Positions 25,790-36,065 of a stretch of 64,000 nt of DNA are shown in pieces. The notes under the pieces are model-generated. The model was not told the DNA's origin. It did no database searches and saw nothing but the letters and a program-made list of their open reading frames with translations. How positions within the stretch are numbered: the first letter of the stretch is position 1; every line of letters begins with the position of its first letter. The translations under genes were made by a program, and so were the position numbers. The stretch is from Pleurocapsaceae cyanobacterium CSU_1_1 (GTDB taxonomy: Bacteria; Cyanobacteriota; Cyanobacteriia; Cyanobacteriales; Xenococcaceae): the NCBI GenBank assembly GCA_012034765.1, contig JAAUOU010000005.1, positions 21,356-85,355 on the forward strand, given 5' to 3'.

Positions 25790-27004
25790 TTAACCCAACT
25801 GATCGAAGATTGAGAACATTGGTAGATACATCGACATCAAAATCGTACCTACCATCAAAGCAATACCCACCATCATAATTGGTTCAATCATACTAGTAAG
25901 GGCTTTAACTGACTGTTCCACTTCATCTTCATAAAAATCAGCCACTTTCTCCATCATGCCGTCTAGTTCTCCAGTTTCTTCCCCAATACTAATCATTTGA
26001 ATTGCCAAGGCAGGGAAGACATTTTCTTTTTGAATTGCCAAGGAAATCATCCCACCCTGTTGAATATCGCGTTTTGCAGCCTGCACAGCATTAACTAATA
26101 CCTGGTTACCAATCGTGTCGCAGACGATATCAAAACATTGCAATACGGGAACACCAGAACGAGTCAAAGTTCCAAAAATACGACAAAAGCGAGCTACGGC
26201 AATTTTTTCGTTTAAGTCTCCAAACAGAGGCATCTTCAGCATAAAGCCATCAATTTGTAGACGACCAGCGGGAGTTTTATAATAAGTACGAATTAAGAAA
26301 CTTAGTCCAGTAAACGCGACAATCGGAATTAAAACTTTCCAGCTACGAAGAATACCACTGATACTCAGCATGACGCGAGTTAACAAAGGTAATTCGGCTC
26401 CTAATTGTTCAAAAATACCGCCGAAGACGGGAATTAGAAAGATTGTCATCCCTAAAAAGGCAATTACAGCAAAAATACCGACGGTTACGGGATAAGCCAT
26501 GGCTGATTTAATTTGGTTCTGTAGCTTTGCCATGTCTTCCAGCAGTTTAGACAGTCGCATCAGTACTTCATCAAGAACACCACCCGCTTCACCAGCTTCA
26601 ACCATAGAAACATAGAGGTTATTAAAACATTCAGGGTAGTCTTTCATCGACTCTGATAAGCTTGTACCCTGTTGTACTTCGGCACTAATGCCTAATAATG
26701 CTCTTTTGAGTTTAGGATTAGGAGCTTGATCGGCTAGAATACCTAACGCCCGTATGATTGCCACCCCTGCGTTAACCATCACGGAAAACTGGCGGGAAAA
26801 CACTGCCTTATCTTTGACCGTTACTTTGGCTAAAGCCAACTTTAATGGCTCTAAATTAAGTTCAAAACCAGCCTTATTAATTTTACCGACTGCCACATAT
26901 CTATTTTTGAGTACTAAACGAGCTTGTTCGGCAGAAGCAGCGTCAATTTTTTGATTAAAGACTTTTCCTGAATGGTCTTTGACTTTTGCTGTATAGGTAG
27001 ACAT
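25790..27004 (-). CDS. pilC: Type IV pilus inner-membrane platform protein PilC
   Basis: A 404-residue GspF/PilC protein that anchors the pilus motor in the inner membrane. Two homologous helical domains contain FSRQFSVMVNAGVAIIRALG and FCRIFGTLTRSGVPVLQCFD, given as SVMVNAGVAII and RIFGTLTRSGVPV. Three strong membrane segments lie at about residues 172-195, 225-245 and 375-398. It is preceded on the same strand by pilT and pilB, the usual cyanobacterial order, with gaps of about 50 bases, so one operon is likely. The first domain starts after a short N-terminal segment MSTYTAKVKDHSGK. Confidence 0.93.
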   Translation of the reverse strand: MSTYTAKVKDHSGKVFNQKIDAASAEQARLVLKNRYVAVGKINKAGFELNLEPLKLALAKVTVKDKAVFSRQFSVMVNAGVAIIRALGILADQAPNPKLKRALLGISAEVQQGTSLSESMKDYPECFNNLYVSMVEAGEAGGVLDEVLMRLSKLLEDMAKLQNQIKSAMAYPVTVGIFAVIAFLGMTIFLIPVFGGIFEQLGAELPLLTRVMLSISGILRSWKVLIPIVAFTGLSFLIRTYYKTPAGRLQIDGFMLKMPLFGDLNEKIAVARFCRIFGTLTRSGVPVLQCFDIVCDTIGNQVLVNAVQAAKRDIQQGGMISLAIQKENVFPALAIQMISIGEETGELDGMMEKVADFYEDEVEQSVKALTSMIEPIMMVGIALMVGTILMSMYLPMFSIFDQLG

Positions 27005-27059
27005 AAATAAATTAAATAGTTGAAGTTAGTGATGACAAAATAGTTAGTTTAAATAGCAA

Positions 27060-28184
27060 TTAACTGCGTTTAGCGCCTGCTTTGGCATTAGCCATCATCC
27101 CCACGTCTCCCGCAGCACTACCTACAAGACGCTGTAATTCGTCTGGTCGAGAACTTTTAGCTAATCCTTCTTCCATACTGACCATGCCTTTTTTAATCAA
27201 ATCAGCCAAAGCCTGTTCCATAGTTTGCATCTCCATCTTGGCTCCCGTTTGAATCGCCGAATAGACCATGGCAGCCTTACCTTCGCGAATTAAATTAGAA
27301 ATTGCAGGAGTGACAATCATGATTTCTTGTGCCATGACTCGACCGAACTCTCCTGGTTTAGGATTTTTCTTTTTAACCAAGGTTTGACTAAAGACGGCAA
27401 TCAACGAGTTGGACAGCATGGCTCTAATTTGCGCCTGTTGACCTGCGGGAAAAACGTCAATTATTCGATCCACCGTTCCCGATGCCGAATTAGTGTGGAG
27501 AGTCCCAAATACTAAGTGACCTGTTTCTGCGGCGGAAATTGCCAAGGAAATTGTTTCCAAATCTCGCATTTCTCCCACCAGAATAATATCTGGATCTTCC
27601 CGCAGTGCAGCTTTTAGGGCATTACCAAAGCTTTTAGTATCTTCTCCTTTTTGGCGCTGGTGAAACAAACTTTTCTCATTTTCAAAAACGTATTCAATGG
27701 GGTCTTCTACGGTGAGAATATGTTCTCCACGGCTGCGGTTAATTAAGTCCAGCATCGCTGCGAGGGTCGTAGTTTTACCCGAACCTGTGGGTCCTGTGAC
27801 CAAAACCAGTCCCCGTGGTCTTTCAGTGGTTCTTCTGATGACATCAGGTAAACCTAGCTGATCGAAATTAGGAATTTTGGAAGACAATGCTCGTAAACAA
27901 GCAGCAAAACAGCCACGCTCTTTATAAACATTGACCCGAAACCGAGCTAATCCTTTTACCCCATAAGAGCAATCTAGTTCCCAGTGCTGTTCAAGCTCTT
28001 TTCTTTGAGTATTGTTAAGCATACTGAAGATCAAGCGTTGACACTCTTGGGGACTTAGCTCCTCCCCAATGGGGGTTAATTTACCGCTAATGCGAAAGTA
28101 AATTGGTGCGCCAGCTTGGATGTGCATATCAGAGCCACCCATTTCTACTAGGCGCTCCATCATATCTTCGATCATTAAATCCAT
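27060..28184 (-). CDS. pilT: Type IV pilus retraction ATPase PilT
   Basis: A 374-residue hexameric secretion ATPase for pilus retraction and twitching. Walker A is GPTGSGKTTTLAAM near residue 135; the Asp box and Walker B follow (EDPIEYVFE, LREDPDIILVGEMRD), then the His box (GHLVFGTLHTNSA). The AIRAGK-like PilT signature varies here as NLIREGKAAM. The N-terminal domain starts MDLMIEDMMERLVEMGGSD with DMHIQAGAP. It lies between pilB and pilC on the same strand. Confidence 0.94.
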   Translation of the reverse strand: MDLMIEDMMERLVEMGGSDMHIQAGAPIYFRISGKLTPIGEELSPQECQRLIFSMLNNTQRKELEQHWELDCSYGVKGLARFRVNVYKERGCFAACLRALSSKIPNFDQLGLPDVIRRTTERPRGLVLVTGPTGSGKTTTLAAMLDLINRSRGEHILTVEDPIEYVFENEKSLFHQRQKGEDTKSFGNALKAALREDPDIILVGEMRDLETISLAISAAETGHLVFGTLHTNSASGTVDRIIDVFPAGQQAQIRAMLSNSLIAVFSQTLVKKKNPKPGEFGRVMAQEIMIVTPAISNLIREGKAAMVYSAIQTGAKMEMQTMEQALADLIKKGMVSMEEGLAKSSRPDELQRLVGSAAGDVGMMANAKAGAKRS

Positions 28185-28232
28185 AATCTGTTCCTGAAAT
28201 TTTTGAAATTTTTTAACTGTTACAATCTTGAT

Positions 28233-30233
28233 TTAAAAACGGGGAGTCATACAGTAAGGACAATCTAACCACTCAGGCTGCAATTCTGCGCGACAGGTGC
28301 GACAAGTTAAACCACTCTTGCGCTTGGCTTTTAATTCTGCTTCCAAACCTGAGTCGGTAAATGTAACCCGTTCGACTTCTTCTAAAGTAGTTTGACCTTC
28401 TCTAACGAGATTGAGGCTATAGGCCAGGATTGTAATCATCCCTTCTTCTACGGCAGTTTCTTTAATGCGATCGGTATTTGCTCCCTCATTAATCAGAGTT
28501 TGGATCTTTTCTGAGTTACGCATTACTTCATAAACCCCAATTCGTCCTTTGTAGCCTACCCCCTGGCATTTAGGACATAATTTACCACTAGCTTTTGCTT
28601 GGGAAAGCTGTTCGGGCTCTAACTTATTGGCTTTATAGAAAATGACTTCTTCCCCTGCTGCGGCTGATAAACCGAATCTAGCTAGCTCTTCATGGCTAGG
28701 ATTATAAGCAATCCGACATTCGCTACAAACTTTGCGCATTAATCTTTGCGCCAAAACTCCGACTAATGCTCCCGAAATCATAAACGGTTCAACCCCCATC
28801 TCATCCAGACGAGAAATCGCTCCAGCAGCATCATTGGTATGCAGAGTAGTTAGGACTAGGTGACCTGTTAAGGCTGCTTCAATCGAAGTTTTTGCTGTTT
28901 CAGAGTCTCGCGTCTCACCCACGAGGATTACGTCAGGATCTTGTCTTAAAAAAGCTCGCAGGATCGAAGCAAAATCCATCCCCTTTTCGCGAATTACTTG
29001 CACCTGAGTAATCCCGTCCAGGGAATATTCAATCGGGTCTTCAGCAGTACAAATATTAATATCAGGACTATTTCTTTCAGCTAGTACTGAATAAAGACTG
29101 GTAGATTTTCCCGATCCTGTAGGTCCTGTTACCAAAATGATCCCATAAGGACGTTTTGCCATATCTCGGACTATTTCCAGCGTCTCTTGGTGAGAAATGA
29201 GTTTATCCAAACCTAGTTGAGTGGCTGAGTTGTCAAGAATCCGCAGCACTACTTTTTCCCCGTAGCGACTAGGTAGGGTATTGACCCGAAAATCTACTTT
29301 TCTCCCCTGAAACATCCGACGGATCTTACCATCTTGGGGCAACCGCTTTTCCGCAATATCTAGCTCTGCCATAATCTTGAAACGAGCAATTACCGCTGGG
29401 ATAATCTTTTTCGGCATCCGATCAAAAGGCTGCTGTAATACACTATCCTTGCGATAACGAATTTTCAACCCTTCTTCCTGGGGTTCAACATGAATATCAG
29501 AAACACCGTCTTGCAAAGCTTTAGCCAAAATTTTATTGACCAAGGTAATAATTGGTGCTGCTTGAGCTTCGTTGGTTGCACCCAAATCATCGGCAAGCTC
29601 ATCCTCACTTTCTTCTAAATTAAAGTCAAAGTTATCTAACTCTAGAGAAACATCAACGTTAACCTCTTTTTTCTTGGCAGTTTCTTGTTTGACCTGATCA
29701 TCCAAAAACTGATCGATTAATTGTTGATAATCGCTTTGAGTAATGACCTGTCGTTCAATTCCAATTCCTTTAGGTCTAAGAATCCGATTAAGATCATCCT
29801 GGGCTTCCAGGTTCTCTGGATCGACCATCGCCACAACTAAGATAGGATTGTCTCCATCTTTTTTGTACAGCGGAATTAAGCGATAGCGACGACAAAGATC
29901 AAGGGGAATTAGGGAATTAATCAATTCCCCCATTTGATTGTTACTAAATTTTTCGGTTTCGATTTCAGGATCAGCCGATTCCACCCCATAAACGACTTTT
30001 AGCTCAAATAAATGGTGTTTTTTATATTGGCGCAGTAAATCTGGCGGTAACTGTTTACCCGTAGCTGATTCTAATACGTCGATTAGCGAATGCCCTGTTT
30101 TGCGACTCTCCGCCAAAGCCTTTTGCATTTTATCGCCATCAATAAAACCTTTTTGTACCAATTGGTTACCAAAAGGCGACAAATTATTACGTACGGCGAT
30201 CGCCCGATTTTTTTTAGAGGAAGAATAAGCCAT
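28233..30233 (-). CDS. pilB: Type IV pilus assembly ATPase PilB
   Basis: A 666-residue GspE-class extension ATPase. The N-terminal MshEN-like region (residues about 15-180) comes first, then a charged acidic linker, then the ATPase: ILVTGPTGSGKSTSLYSVL, the Asp box EDPIEYSLDG, Walker B LRQDPDVILVGETRDSE and GHLVLTTLHTNDA. The tetracysteine zinc site is CSEC and CPKC, 53 residues apart. Unusually, an extra zinc-ribbon-like element closes the protein: CRTCRAELQPEWLDCPYC. It heads the pilB-pilT-pilC run and is divergent from grpE. Cyanobacterial PilB drives pilus extension for motility and DNA uptake. Confidence 0.94.
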   Translation of the reverse strand: MAYSSSKKNRAIAVRNNLSPFGNQLVQKGFIDGDKMQKALAESRKTGHSLIDVLESATGKQLPPDLLRQYKKHHLFELKVVYGVESADPEIETEKFSNNQMGELINSLIPLDLCRRYRLIPLYKKDGDNPILVVAMVDPENLEAQDDLNRILRPKGIGIERQVITQSDYQQLIDQFLDDQVKQETAKKKEVNVDVSLELDNFDFNLEESEDELADDLGATNEAQAAPIITLVNKILAKALQDGVSDIHVEPQEEGLKIRYRKDSVLQQPFDRMPKKIIPAVIARFKIMAELDIAEKRLPQDGKIRRMFQGRKVDFRVNTLPSRYGEKVVLRILDNSATQLGLDKLISHQETLEIVRDMAKRPYGIILVTGPTGSGKSTSLYSVLAERNSPDINICTAEDPIEYSLDGITQVQVIREKGMDFASILRAFLRQDPDVILVGETRDSETAKTSIEAALTGHLVLTTLHTNDAAGAISRLDEMGVEPFMISGALVGVLAQRLMRKVCSECRIAYNPSHEELARFGLSAAAGEEVIFYKANKLEPEQLSQAKASGKLCPKCQGVGYKGRIGVYEVMRNSEKIQTLINEGANTDRIKETAVEEGMITILAYSLNLVREGQTTLEEVERVTFTDSGLEAELKAKRKSGLTCRTCRAELQPEWLDCPYCMTPRF

Positions 30234-30525
30234 AAAATAGAAAAAATATCTCCTGACGATAGCTAGTGTTCCCTAAACTTGGCGTAAAATTCCTACTGCC
30301 CAAAACTAACTATTCCAATTACGATTAAGTAGTTTGATTTTTAAGTACCACAACTAATCTTGAGTGAGAGAAAAATATCTTATGATGACTGTACTATAAG
30401 GACTAGCGAAGTTGATCGCTTACTAGTTAACAAAGTAGTTTTAATCAGCTCAAAAAATTAAAACTGTTAATTTCTTGGCTGAATGCCATATTCTATATTT
30501 TGTACGTAGAGAGACAAACATTCCT

Positions 30526-31239
30526 ATGAGTGAAGAGCAGAAACAACCTGAAAATCCTGTCGACAATCCTGAAGTTGTGGTTGAAACTTCTTTAGAAGAC
30601 CATGATTCTGTGCCAGAGTCTGCTGTAGAGCTAGATGAAGATACAGAAATAAATTTAGAAACTGATAGCCAGACTGCTGAAAACGAGGAGATTTTTGCCG
30701 CCTTCCAGCAAGAAAACGCCAATCTCAAAAAGCTTTTAGACGACAAAAGTCAACAGGCAGATCTAGCCAAGGCGCAATATGCTCGTTTGGCAGCCGACTT
30801 TGAAAATTTTCGCCGCCGAACTACCAAAGAAAAAGAAAATCTGGAAGTGCAGACAAAGAAAAACGTCATTTCTGAATTACTACCCGTAATCGATAACTTT
30901 GAGCGAGCCAGAATGCAGTTAAAACCAGAGAGCGAAGGCGAAAAAACAATTCATTCTAGCTATCAGGGAGTATACAAAACTCTGGTGGAATGCCTCAAAA
31001 AAATGGGAGTTTCAGCCATGCGACCTGAAGGACAAGAATTTGATCCCAATTATCATGAAGCTATGTTACGCGAACCCACCAATGAATATCCCGAAGGAAC
31101 CGTAATTGAGCAACTAATGCGAGGTTATACCATTGGCGAGACAATTTTGCGTCATGCCATGGTTAAAGTTGCTGTTCCTCAAGAACCTGTGATAACTTCG
31201 GAACAGAAAACGACAGAAAATGAAGAAAATGATCATTAA
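30526..31239 (+). CDS. grpE: Nucleotide exchange factor GrpE
   Basis: A 237-residue GrpE, the exchange factor for DnaK. An acidic disordered N-terminus (MSEEQKQPENPVDNPE) precedes the long coiled coil (ENANLKKLLDDKSQQADLAK in part as NLKKLLDDKSQ) and the conserved YARLAADFENFRRRTTKE, DNFERARMQL and the beta-wing domain with PEGTVIEQLMRGYTIGETIL, MVKVAVP. The frame extends 51 bases upstream, but the ATG is preferred because the extra residues are not GrpE-like. It is first in the cluster grpE-dnaK-dnaJ, transcribed away from pilB. Confidence 0.93.
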   Translation: MSEEQKQPENPVDNPEVVVETSLEDHDSVPESAVELDEDTEINLETDSQTAENEEIFAAFQQENANLKKLLDDKSQQADLAKAQYARLAADFENFRRRTTKEKENLEVQTKKNVISELLPVIDNFERARMQLKPESEGEKTIHSSYQGVYKTLVECLKKMGVSAMRPEGQEFDPNYHEAMLREPTNEYPEGTVIEQLMRGYTIGETILRHAMVKVAVPQEPVITSEQKTTENEENDH

Positions 31240-31249
31240 GTAACTGCCT

Positions 31250-31317
31250 AGTTTCAAACGACTAACAAGTTTGAAACTCTATCGGGGATTTATTAGCTCG
31301 GCATTGTAGTATGCCGA
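31250..31317 (+). promoter_or_regulatory. Two hairpins between grpE and dnaK
   Basis: The first is AGTTTCAAAC, a nine-base loop, then GTTTGAAACT (31250-31278). The second is TCGGCAT, a six-base loop, then ATGCCGA (31298-31317). Neither is followed by a convincing T-run, and neither matches CIRCE (TTAGCACTC). They may regulate read-through or mRNA processing between the co-chaperone and chaperone genes, letting dnaK be made independently. Confidence 0.55.
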
Positions 31318-31387
31318 TGAATACTATTAGCTTCTCTGTCAACATCTTTGTAATTTATACATACATGAAAGTTACTGCCTAAGCACT

Positions 31388-33385
31388 ATGGCAAAAGTTA
31401 TCGGTATTGATCTGGGAACTACCAACAGTTGCGTTGCTGTACTGGAAGGGGGCAAGCCCATAATTATTGCTAATTCAGAAGGGGCGCGGACAACTCCTAG
31501 TATTGTAGCGTTTGCCAAGGGGGATACTCGTTTAGTCGGTCAGTTGGCAAAAAGGCAATCAGTCACCAACGCGCAAAATACAATTCATAGCATCAAACGC
31601 TTTATTGGTCGTCGTTGGGAAGACACAGAAGAAGAGCGATCGCGCACGCCTTACAAATGTATTCCAGGTCGAGATGATACTGTTGATGTTCAGATCAAAA
31701 ACAGGAATTACACTCCTCAGGAGATTTCTGCCATGATTTTACAAAAGTTAAAGGCAGATGCGGAAAGCTTTTTGGGAGAACCTGTCAAAGAGGTCGTAAT
31801 TACAGTACCTGCCTATTTTACTGATGCCCAGCGACAGGCAACCAAAGATGCAGGTGCGATTGCTGGACTTGAAGTGCTGCGTATTGTCAATGAGCCTACT
31901 GCTGCCGCCTTAGCCTATGGTCTAGACAAACAAGACCGAGAAGAACACATTCTAGTTTTTGACTTGGGGGGCGGAACTTTTGATGTTTCTGTCCTGCAAT
32001 TAGGTAATGGTGTGTTTGAAGTTAAATCTACCTCAGGTAATAATCATCTGGGTGGGGATGATTTTGATAACGTGATCGTACGTTGGCTGATCAAGACTTT
32101 TTACGCTCAAGAAGAAATTGACCTTAGAACCGATAAGATGGCGTTGCAGCGGATGAGAGAGGCTGCGGAAAAAGCCAAAATTGAGCTTTCGGCTACTCCA
32201 ACTACATCAATTAATCTGCCTTTTATCACTGCCGATGAAACAGGACCCAAACATATTGAATTAGAGCTAAGTCGAGCTAAATTTGAAGAACTATCTAAAG
32301 ATTTAATTCAAAAGACTCTAGACCCAGTTAAGTTAGCTTTAAAAGATTCTGACTTGGAGCCTCATGAAATTGATCGCATCATTTTAGTTGGGGGTTCTAC
32401 GCGCATTCCCGCAGTTCAGGCAGCGATTAAAACCATCTTTGATGGTATGCAAATAGACCGCTCAGTCAATCCAGATGAAGCAGTGGCAGCAGGAGCAGCG
32501 ATTCAAGCAGGTGTTTTAGGCGGGGAGGTTGAAGACGTTTTGCTGCTTGATATTACTCCTCTATCATTGGGGATCGAAACTTTGGGGGAGGTTTTTACCA
32601 AGATCATTGAAAAGAATACAACTGTTCCTACCAGCAAATCGCAAATTTTTTCTACTGCTGCTGATGGTCAAACAACTGTGGAAATTCATGCTCTACAAGG
32701 GGAAAGAGCTATGGCGAAGGACAACAAAAGCTTAGGCAAGTTTCTTTTGACAGGAATTCCTGTTGCTCCTAGAGGAATGCCTCAAATCGAAGTTGCTTTT
32801 GAAATTGATGTGAATGGTATTTTACAAGTTTCGGCTCAAGATAAGGGTACTGGTAAACAGCAAGGTATCACTATTAGCAATACTGGAGGATTAAGCTCTA
32901 GCGAAGTTGAGCGAATGCGTCAAGAGGCAGATAGTTTTGCCGACCAAGATCGCCGTCACATTGAATTAGTCAAGTTGAAAAACCAAGCTGAGAATTTAAT
33001 TTACAATTACGATTCAACTGTTAATGAACAAGGAGACTTGATTCGCGATGAATATAAAGCAAAAATTGCCCGCATTAAAGAGGAGTTTAATATTGCTTGC
33101 AATAATCCTCATACCAGCATCAAAGATATTAGCGATATTTTAGAAAGCCTACGTCAAACGCTACTAGAAATTGGTACGGACGTTTATCAACAAAAAAATG
33201 TCAACCCTAATGATTCTTTCGTCTTTGATGACTTTAATGATGACGATCTAGCTGCAGCTAAAACTGAGATGGATTTAGCTGCTAATCATAATAACGTCAA
33301 AGCAGTTGTTAGTATATCTAACAATGCCAACGTTGAAGGGGGTGTCGATTTTGGTTTAGACGATGATTATGAATCAGTTGATTAA
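31388..33385 (+). CDS. dnaK: Chaperone DnaK (Hsp70)
   Basis: A 665-residue Hsp70. The ATPase domain shows [59 protein letters not shown] and [12 protein letters not shown]. The linker [15 protein letters not shown] leads into the substrate-binding domain. The C-terminus ends in an acidic tail [10 protein letters not shown] rather than the EEVD type. Cyanobacteria have several dnaK copies; the grpE neighbour suggests the DnaK1 type, but that is inference. The insertion [22 protein letters not shown] region is typical of cyanobacterial paralogues. A dnaJ gene follows after 141 bases. Confidence 0.95.
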   Translation: MAKVIGIDLGTTNSCVAVLEGGKPIIIANSEGARTTPSIVAFAKGDTRLVGQLAKRQSVTNAQNTIHSIKRFIGRRWEDTEEERSRTPYKCIPGRDDTVDVQIKNRNYTPQEISAMILQKLKADAESFLGEPVKEVVITVPAYFTDAQRQATKDAGAIAGLEVLRIVNEPTAAALAYGLDKQDREEHILVFDLGGGTFDVSVLQLGNGVFEVKSTSGNNHLGGDDFDNVIVRWLIKTFYAQEEIDLRTDKMALQRMREAAEKAKIELSATPTTSINLPFITADETGPKHIELELSRAKFEELSKDLIQKTLDPVKLALKDSDLEPHEIDRIILVGGSTRIPAVQAAIKTIFDGMQIDRSVNPDEAVAAGAAIQAGVLGGEVEDVLLLDITPLSLGIETLGEVFTKIIEKNTTVPTSKSQIFSTAADGQTTVEIHALQGERAMAKDNKSLGKFLLTGIPVAPRGMPQIEVAFEIDVNGILQVSAQDKGTGKQQGITISNTGGLSSSEVERMRQEADSFADQDRRHIELVKLKNQAENLIYNYDSTVNEQGDLIRDEYKAKIARIKEEFNIACNNPHTSIKDISDILESLRQTLLEIGTDVYQQKNVNPNDSFVFDDFNDDDLAAAKTEMDLAANHNNVKAVVSISNNANVEGGVDFGLDDDYESVD

Positions 33386-33526
33386 GTGAAGATAAATTAA
33401 AATTTTTATTCACTTTTGCTGGAACCAATTTAAAATGATTAGTCCTTAGTAGTAACCGTACTATATTTACTGGTTCTGATTTTGCTACAGTACAATCTAT
33501 AAACCATAGGGAAAAATTAAGATTTT

Positions 33527-34666
33527 ATGGCAGAGGACTACTATCAAATCCTGGGCGTATCCCGCGATGTAGATAAAGATGAACTAAAGCGCGCTTATCG
33601 CCGTCTTGCGCGCCAATATCATCCCGATGTCAACAAAGAACCAGGAGCAGAAGAAAAGTTTAAAGAGATCAGTCGCGCTTACGAAGTTCTTTCTGAACCA
33701 GACACTCGCGGTAGATACGATCGCTTTGGCGAAGCTGGAGTAGGTGGTGCTGCTGGCGGTGCGTCGGGATTCGACTACAACGATATGGGTGGCTTTGCCG
33801 ATATCTTTGAAACGATTTTTAGCGGTTTTGGTGGTGGCGCTGGCACTAGCCAGGGGCAATCTCGCCGTCGTAATGGACCTGTCAGGGGAGACGATCTGCG
33901 CTTAGACCTCAAGCTAGACTTTAGAGAGGCGGTTTTTGGTGGCGAAAAGCAAATTAAAATTCCTCACCTAGAATCTTGCGAAACTTGTAATGGCACTGGA
34001 GCTAAACCAGGTACGGGAGTGAAAACCTGTAGTGTTTGTAGTGGTAGTGGTCAAGTACGCCGTGCTACTCGAACTCCTTTTGGTAGTTTTGCTCAGGTTT
34101 CAGCTTGCACTAACTGTAACGGCACAGGACAGGTAATAGAAGAAAAATGTAGCACTTGTCATGGTGCAGGTCGTCAACAAGAAACTAAGAATCTTAAAAT
34201 TACTATTCCCCCAGGTGTGGATAATGGTACTCGCCTCAGAGTTTCTGGAGAGGGGGATGCTGGTGTTCGCAACGGTACGCCAGGGGATCTATACGTTTAT
34301 CTATTTGTGGAATCTGATAAAGAATTCACTCGCGAAGGGATTAATGTTAGATCGGAAATTTCGATTAGTTATTTACAGGCTATTTTAGGCTGTAACCTAC
34401 AAGTTAATACGGTTGATGGTAAGGAAGAATTGACTATTCCCTCTGGAACTCAACCAAATACAGTGCTAACCCTAGAAAATAAAGGTGTACCGAAGCTTGG
34501 CAATCCTGTGAGTCGGGGAAACCATTTAATTACCGTTAAGATCAATATTCCGACTAAGGTTAATTCTGAAGAGAGAGAACTCTTAGAAAAGCTAGCTGGG
34601 GTTAGAGGTGAAAGCGTAGGCAAAGGTACGAAAGAAGGTTTCTTGGGAGGTTTATTTCAGAAATGA
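33527..34666 (+). CDS. dnaJ: Co-chaperone DnaJ (type I Hsp40)
   Basis: A 379-residue type I DnaJ. The J domain has [20 protein letters not shown] and HPD near residue 34. A Gly-rich region follows (GFGGGAGTS). Four CxxCxGxG zinc repeats are seen: [24 protein letters not shown] and CSTCHGAG. The C-terminal substrate domains close with [13 protein letters not shown]. The stop overlaps the start of the tusA-like gene by four bases (ATGA), so the next gene is translationally coupled. Confidence 0.95.
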   Translation: MAEDYYQILGVSRDVDKDELKRAYRRLARQYHPDVNKEPGAEEKFKEISRAYEVLSEPDTRGRYDRFGEAGVGGAAGGASGFDYNDMGGFADIFETIFSGFGGGAGTSQGQSRRRNGPVRGDDLRLDLKLDFREAVFGGEKQIKIPHLESCETCNGTGAKPGTGVKTCSVCSGSGQVRRATRTPFGSFAQVSACTNCNGTGQVIEEKCSTCHGAGRQQETKNLKITIPPGVDNGTRLRVSGEGDAGVRNGTPGDLYVYLFVESDKEFTREGINVRSEISISYLQAILGCNLQVNTVDGKEELTIPSGTQPNTVLTLENKGVPKLGNPVSRGNHLITVKINIPTKVNSEERELLEKLAGVRGESVGKGTKEGFLGGLFQK

Positions 34667-34935
34667 TCGACCCTCAAAGCACGGATAATGGGATCGGCGA
34701 TCGCGCAGATGCTCATTTAGATTTGCGGGGTACACCCTGTCCGATTAATTTTGTTAGGACTAAGTTACGTTTGGAGCAAATGTCACCAGGTTCACTCTTA
34801 GAAGTCTGGCTTGATGCTGGTGAACCCATTGAACAAGTGCCTGATAGTTTGAAGATGGAAGGTTATCAGGTTGAGGCGCTAGACGAGAAACAGGATTTCT
34901 TTGCTTTATTAGTTCGTCGTCCTGTAACCTCGTGA
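34663..34935 (+). CDS. TusA-family sulfurtransferase-like protein
   Basis: A 90-residue TusA/SirA-like protein with [20 protein letters not shown], where the Cys is the sulfur acceptor. The usual CPxP reads CPIN, so the second proline is replaced; cyanobacterial members often show this. The first 20 residues are an extra N-terminal tail. It is translationally coupled both ways: its start overlaps dnaJ and its stop overlaps the rsgA start. It may carry sulfur for tRNA or cofactor modification, but no partner gene is present. Confidence 0.85.
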   Translation: MIDPQSTDNGIGDRADAHLDLRGTPCPINFVRTKLRLEQMSPGSLLEVWLDAGEPIEQVPDSLKMEGYQVEALDEKQDFFALLVRRPVTS

Positions 34936-36047
34936 TTAGTGAAGATCATGTCGATGAACTGCTAGATAATTCTTCGACCCTAAACTTAAACTTAAATGAG
35001 TTGTGGGGAACAGTAGTGGCAGTTCAAGCCAACTTTTATCAGGTAAAGTTAGCCAATAATCCAGCAGCTAAATTCTTGCTCTGTACTCGACGTAGCCGCC
35101 TGAAAAAAATTGGGCAAAAGGTAATGGTGGGCGATCGCGTTTTGATTGAAGAACCCGATTGGCAAGATGCTAGAGGAGCCATAGGCAAGGTTGAACCACG
35201 CTCGACCGAGCTACAGCGACCTCCTGTGGCTAATGCAGAGCTGATTTTATTAGTTTTTGCTTTGTCAGAACCGACATTAGATCCTTGGCAGCTTAGTCGC
35301 TTTTTAGTTAAGGCTGAGTCAACGGCTTTAAAACTTTGTTTGTGTCTTAATAAGTGCGATTTGATTACTCCCCAACAGCAGCAACAGTGGCAAGAACGTT
35401 TGTCAGCATGGGGGTATGATGCTAGCTATATTAGCGTGGCGCAAGGCATAGGCATTAATGAGTTGCGATCGCGTCTTAAGGGCAAAATTACTGTTGTCGC
35501 AGGACCTAGTGGTGTGGGCAAATCTAGCTTGATCGATACTTTGATTCCTTCAATTAAACTGCGAGTGGGCGAAGTCTCAGGAAAGCTACAACGAGGTCGT
35601 CATACAACTCGGCACGTAGAATTATTTGAGCTTCCTGACGGGGGTTTACTAGCCGATAGTCCAGGCTTCAATCAACCAGACATGGATTGTCTGCCCAGTA
35701 ATTTAGCGGAGTATTTCCCTGAAGCTCGAGCTAGATTACAACAGGCAAACTGTCAGTTTAGTAATTGTTCCCATCGGGATGAACCAAATTGCGTTGTGCG
35801 GGGAGAATGGGAAAGATACGAGCATTATCTAGATTTTTTAGATAAGGCGATCGCTCATCAAATAGCGTTGCAGCAAAAACCAGACGAAGAATCTAACCTT
35901 AAACTAAAAGTTAAGCGAGCTGGAAAAAGTCAATATGAACCCAAGCTGCAAACTAAAAAATATCGTCGTACTGCTCGCAATGTTAAACACCAGAATTTGC
36001 AAGACATCTACGCCAGACAGCTAGAAGAAGAAATTGAAGATCAGTAA
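34932..36047 (+). CDS. rsgA: Ribosome small-subunit GTPase RsgA
   Basis: A 371-residue circularly permuted GTPase that helps late 30S maturation. An OB domain comes first (ELWGTVVAVQANFYQVKL), then G4 LNKCDL, G1 GPSGVGKSSLI and G3 DSPGFNQPD in permuted order. A zinc-binding Cys-His cluster follows (CQFSNCSHRDEPNC). A lysine-rich tail ends the protein. The start is GTG, overlapping the upstream stop, which couples its translation. The dnaJ-tusA-rsgA order gives a translation/folding operon. Confidence 0.93.
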   Translation: MISEDHVDELLDNSSTLNLNLNELWGTVVAVQANFYQVKLANNPAAKFLLCTRRSRLKKIGQKVMVGDRVLIEEPDWQDARGAIGKVEPRSTELQRPPVANAELILLVFALSEPTLDPWQLSRFLVKAESTALKLCLCLNKCDLITPQQQQQWQERLSAWGYDASYISVAQGIGINELRSRLKGKITVVAGPSGVGKSSLIDTLIPSIKLRVGEVSGKLQRGRHTTRHVELFELPDGGLLADSPGFNQPDMDCLPSNLAEYFPEARARLQQANCQFSNCSHRDEPNCVVRGEWERYEHYLDFLDKAIAHQIALQQKPDEESNLKLKVKRAGKSQYEPKLQTKKYRRTARNVKHQNLQDIYARQLEEEIEDQ

Positions 36048-36065
36048 AATATCTAATTGATTAAC

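Noticed and set aside
31240..31387. CIRCE heat-shock operator
   Set aside because: The inverted repeats do not contain TTAGCACTC or its partner.
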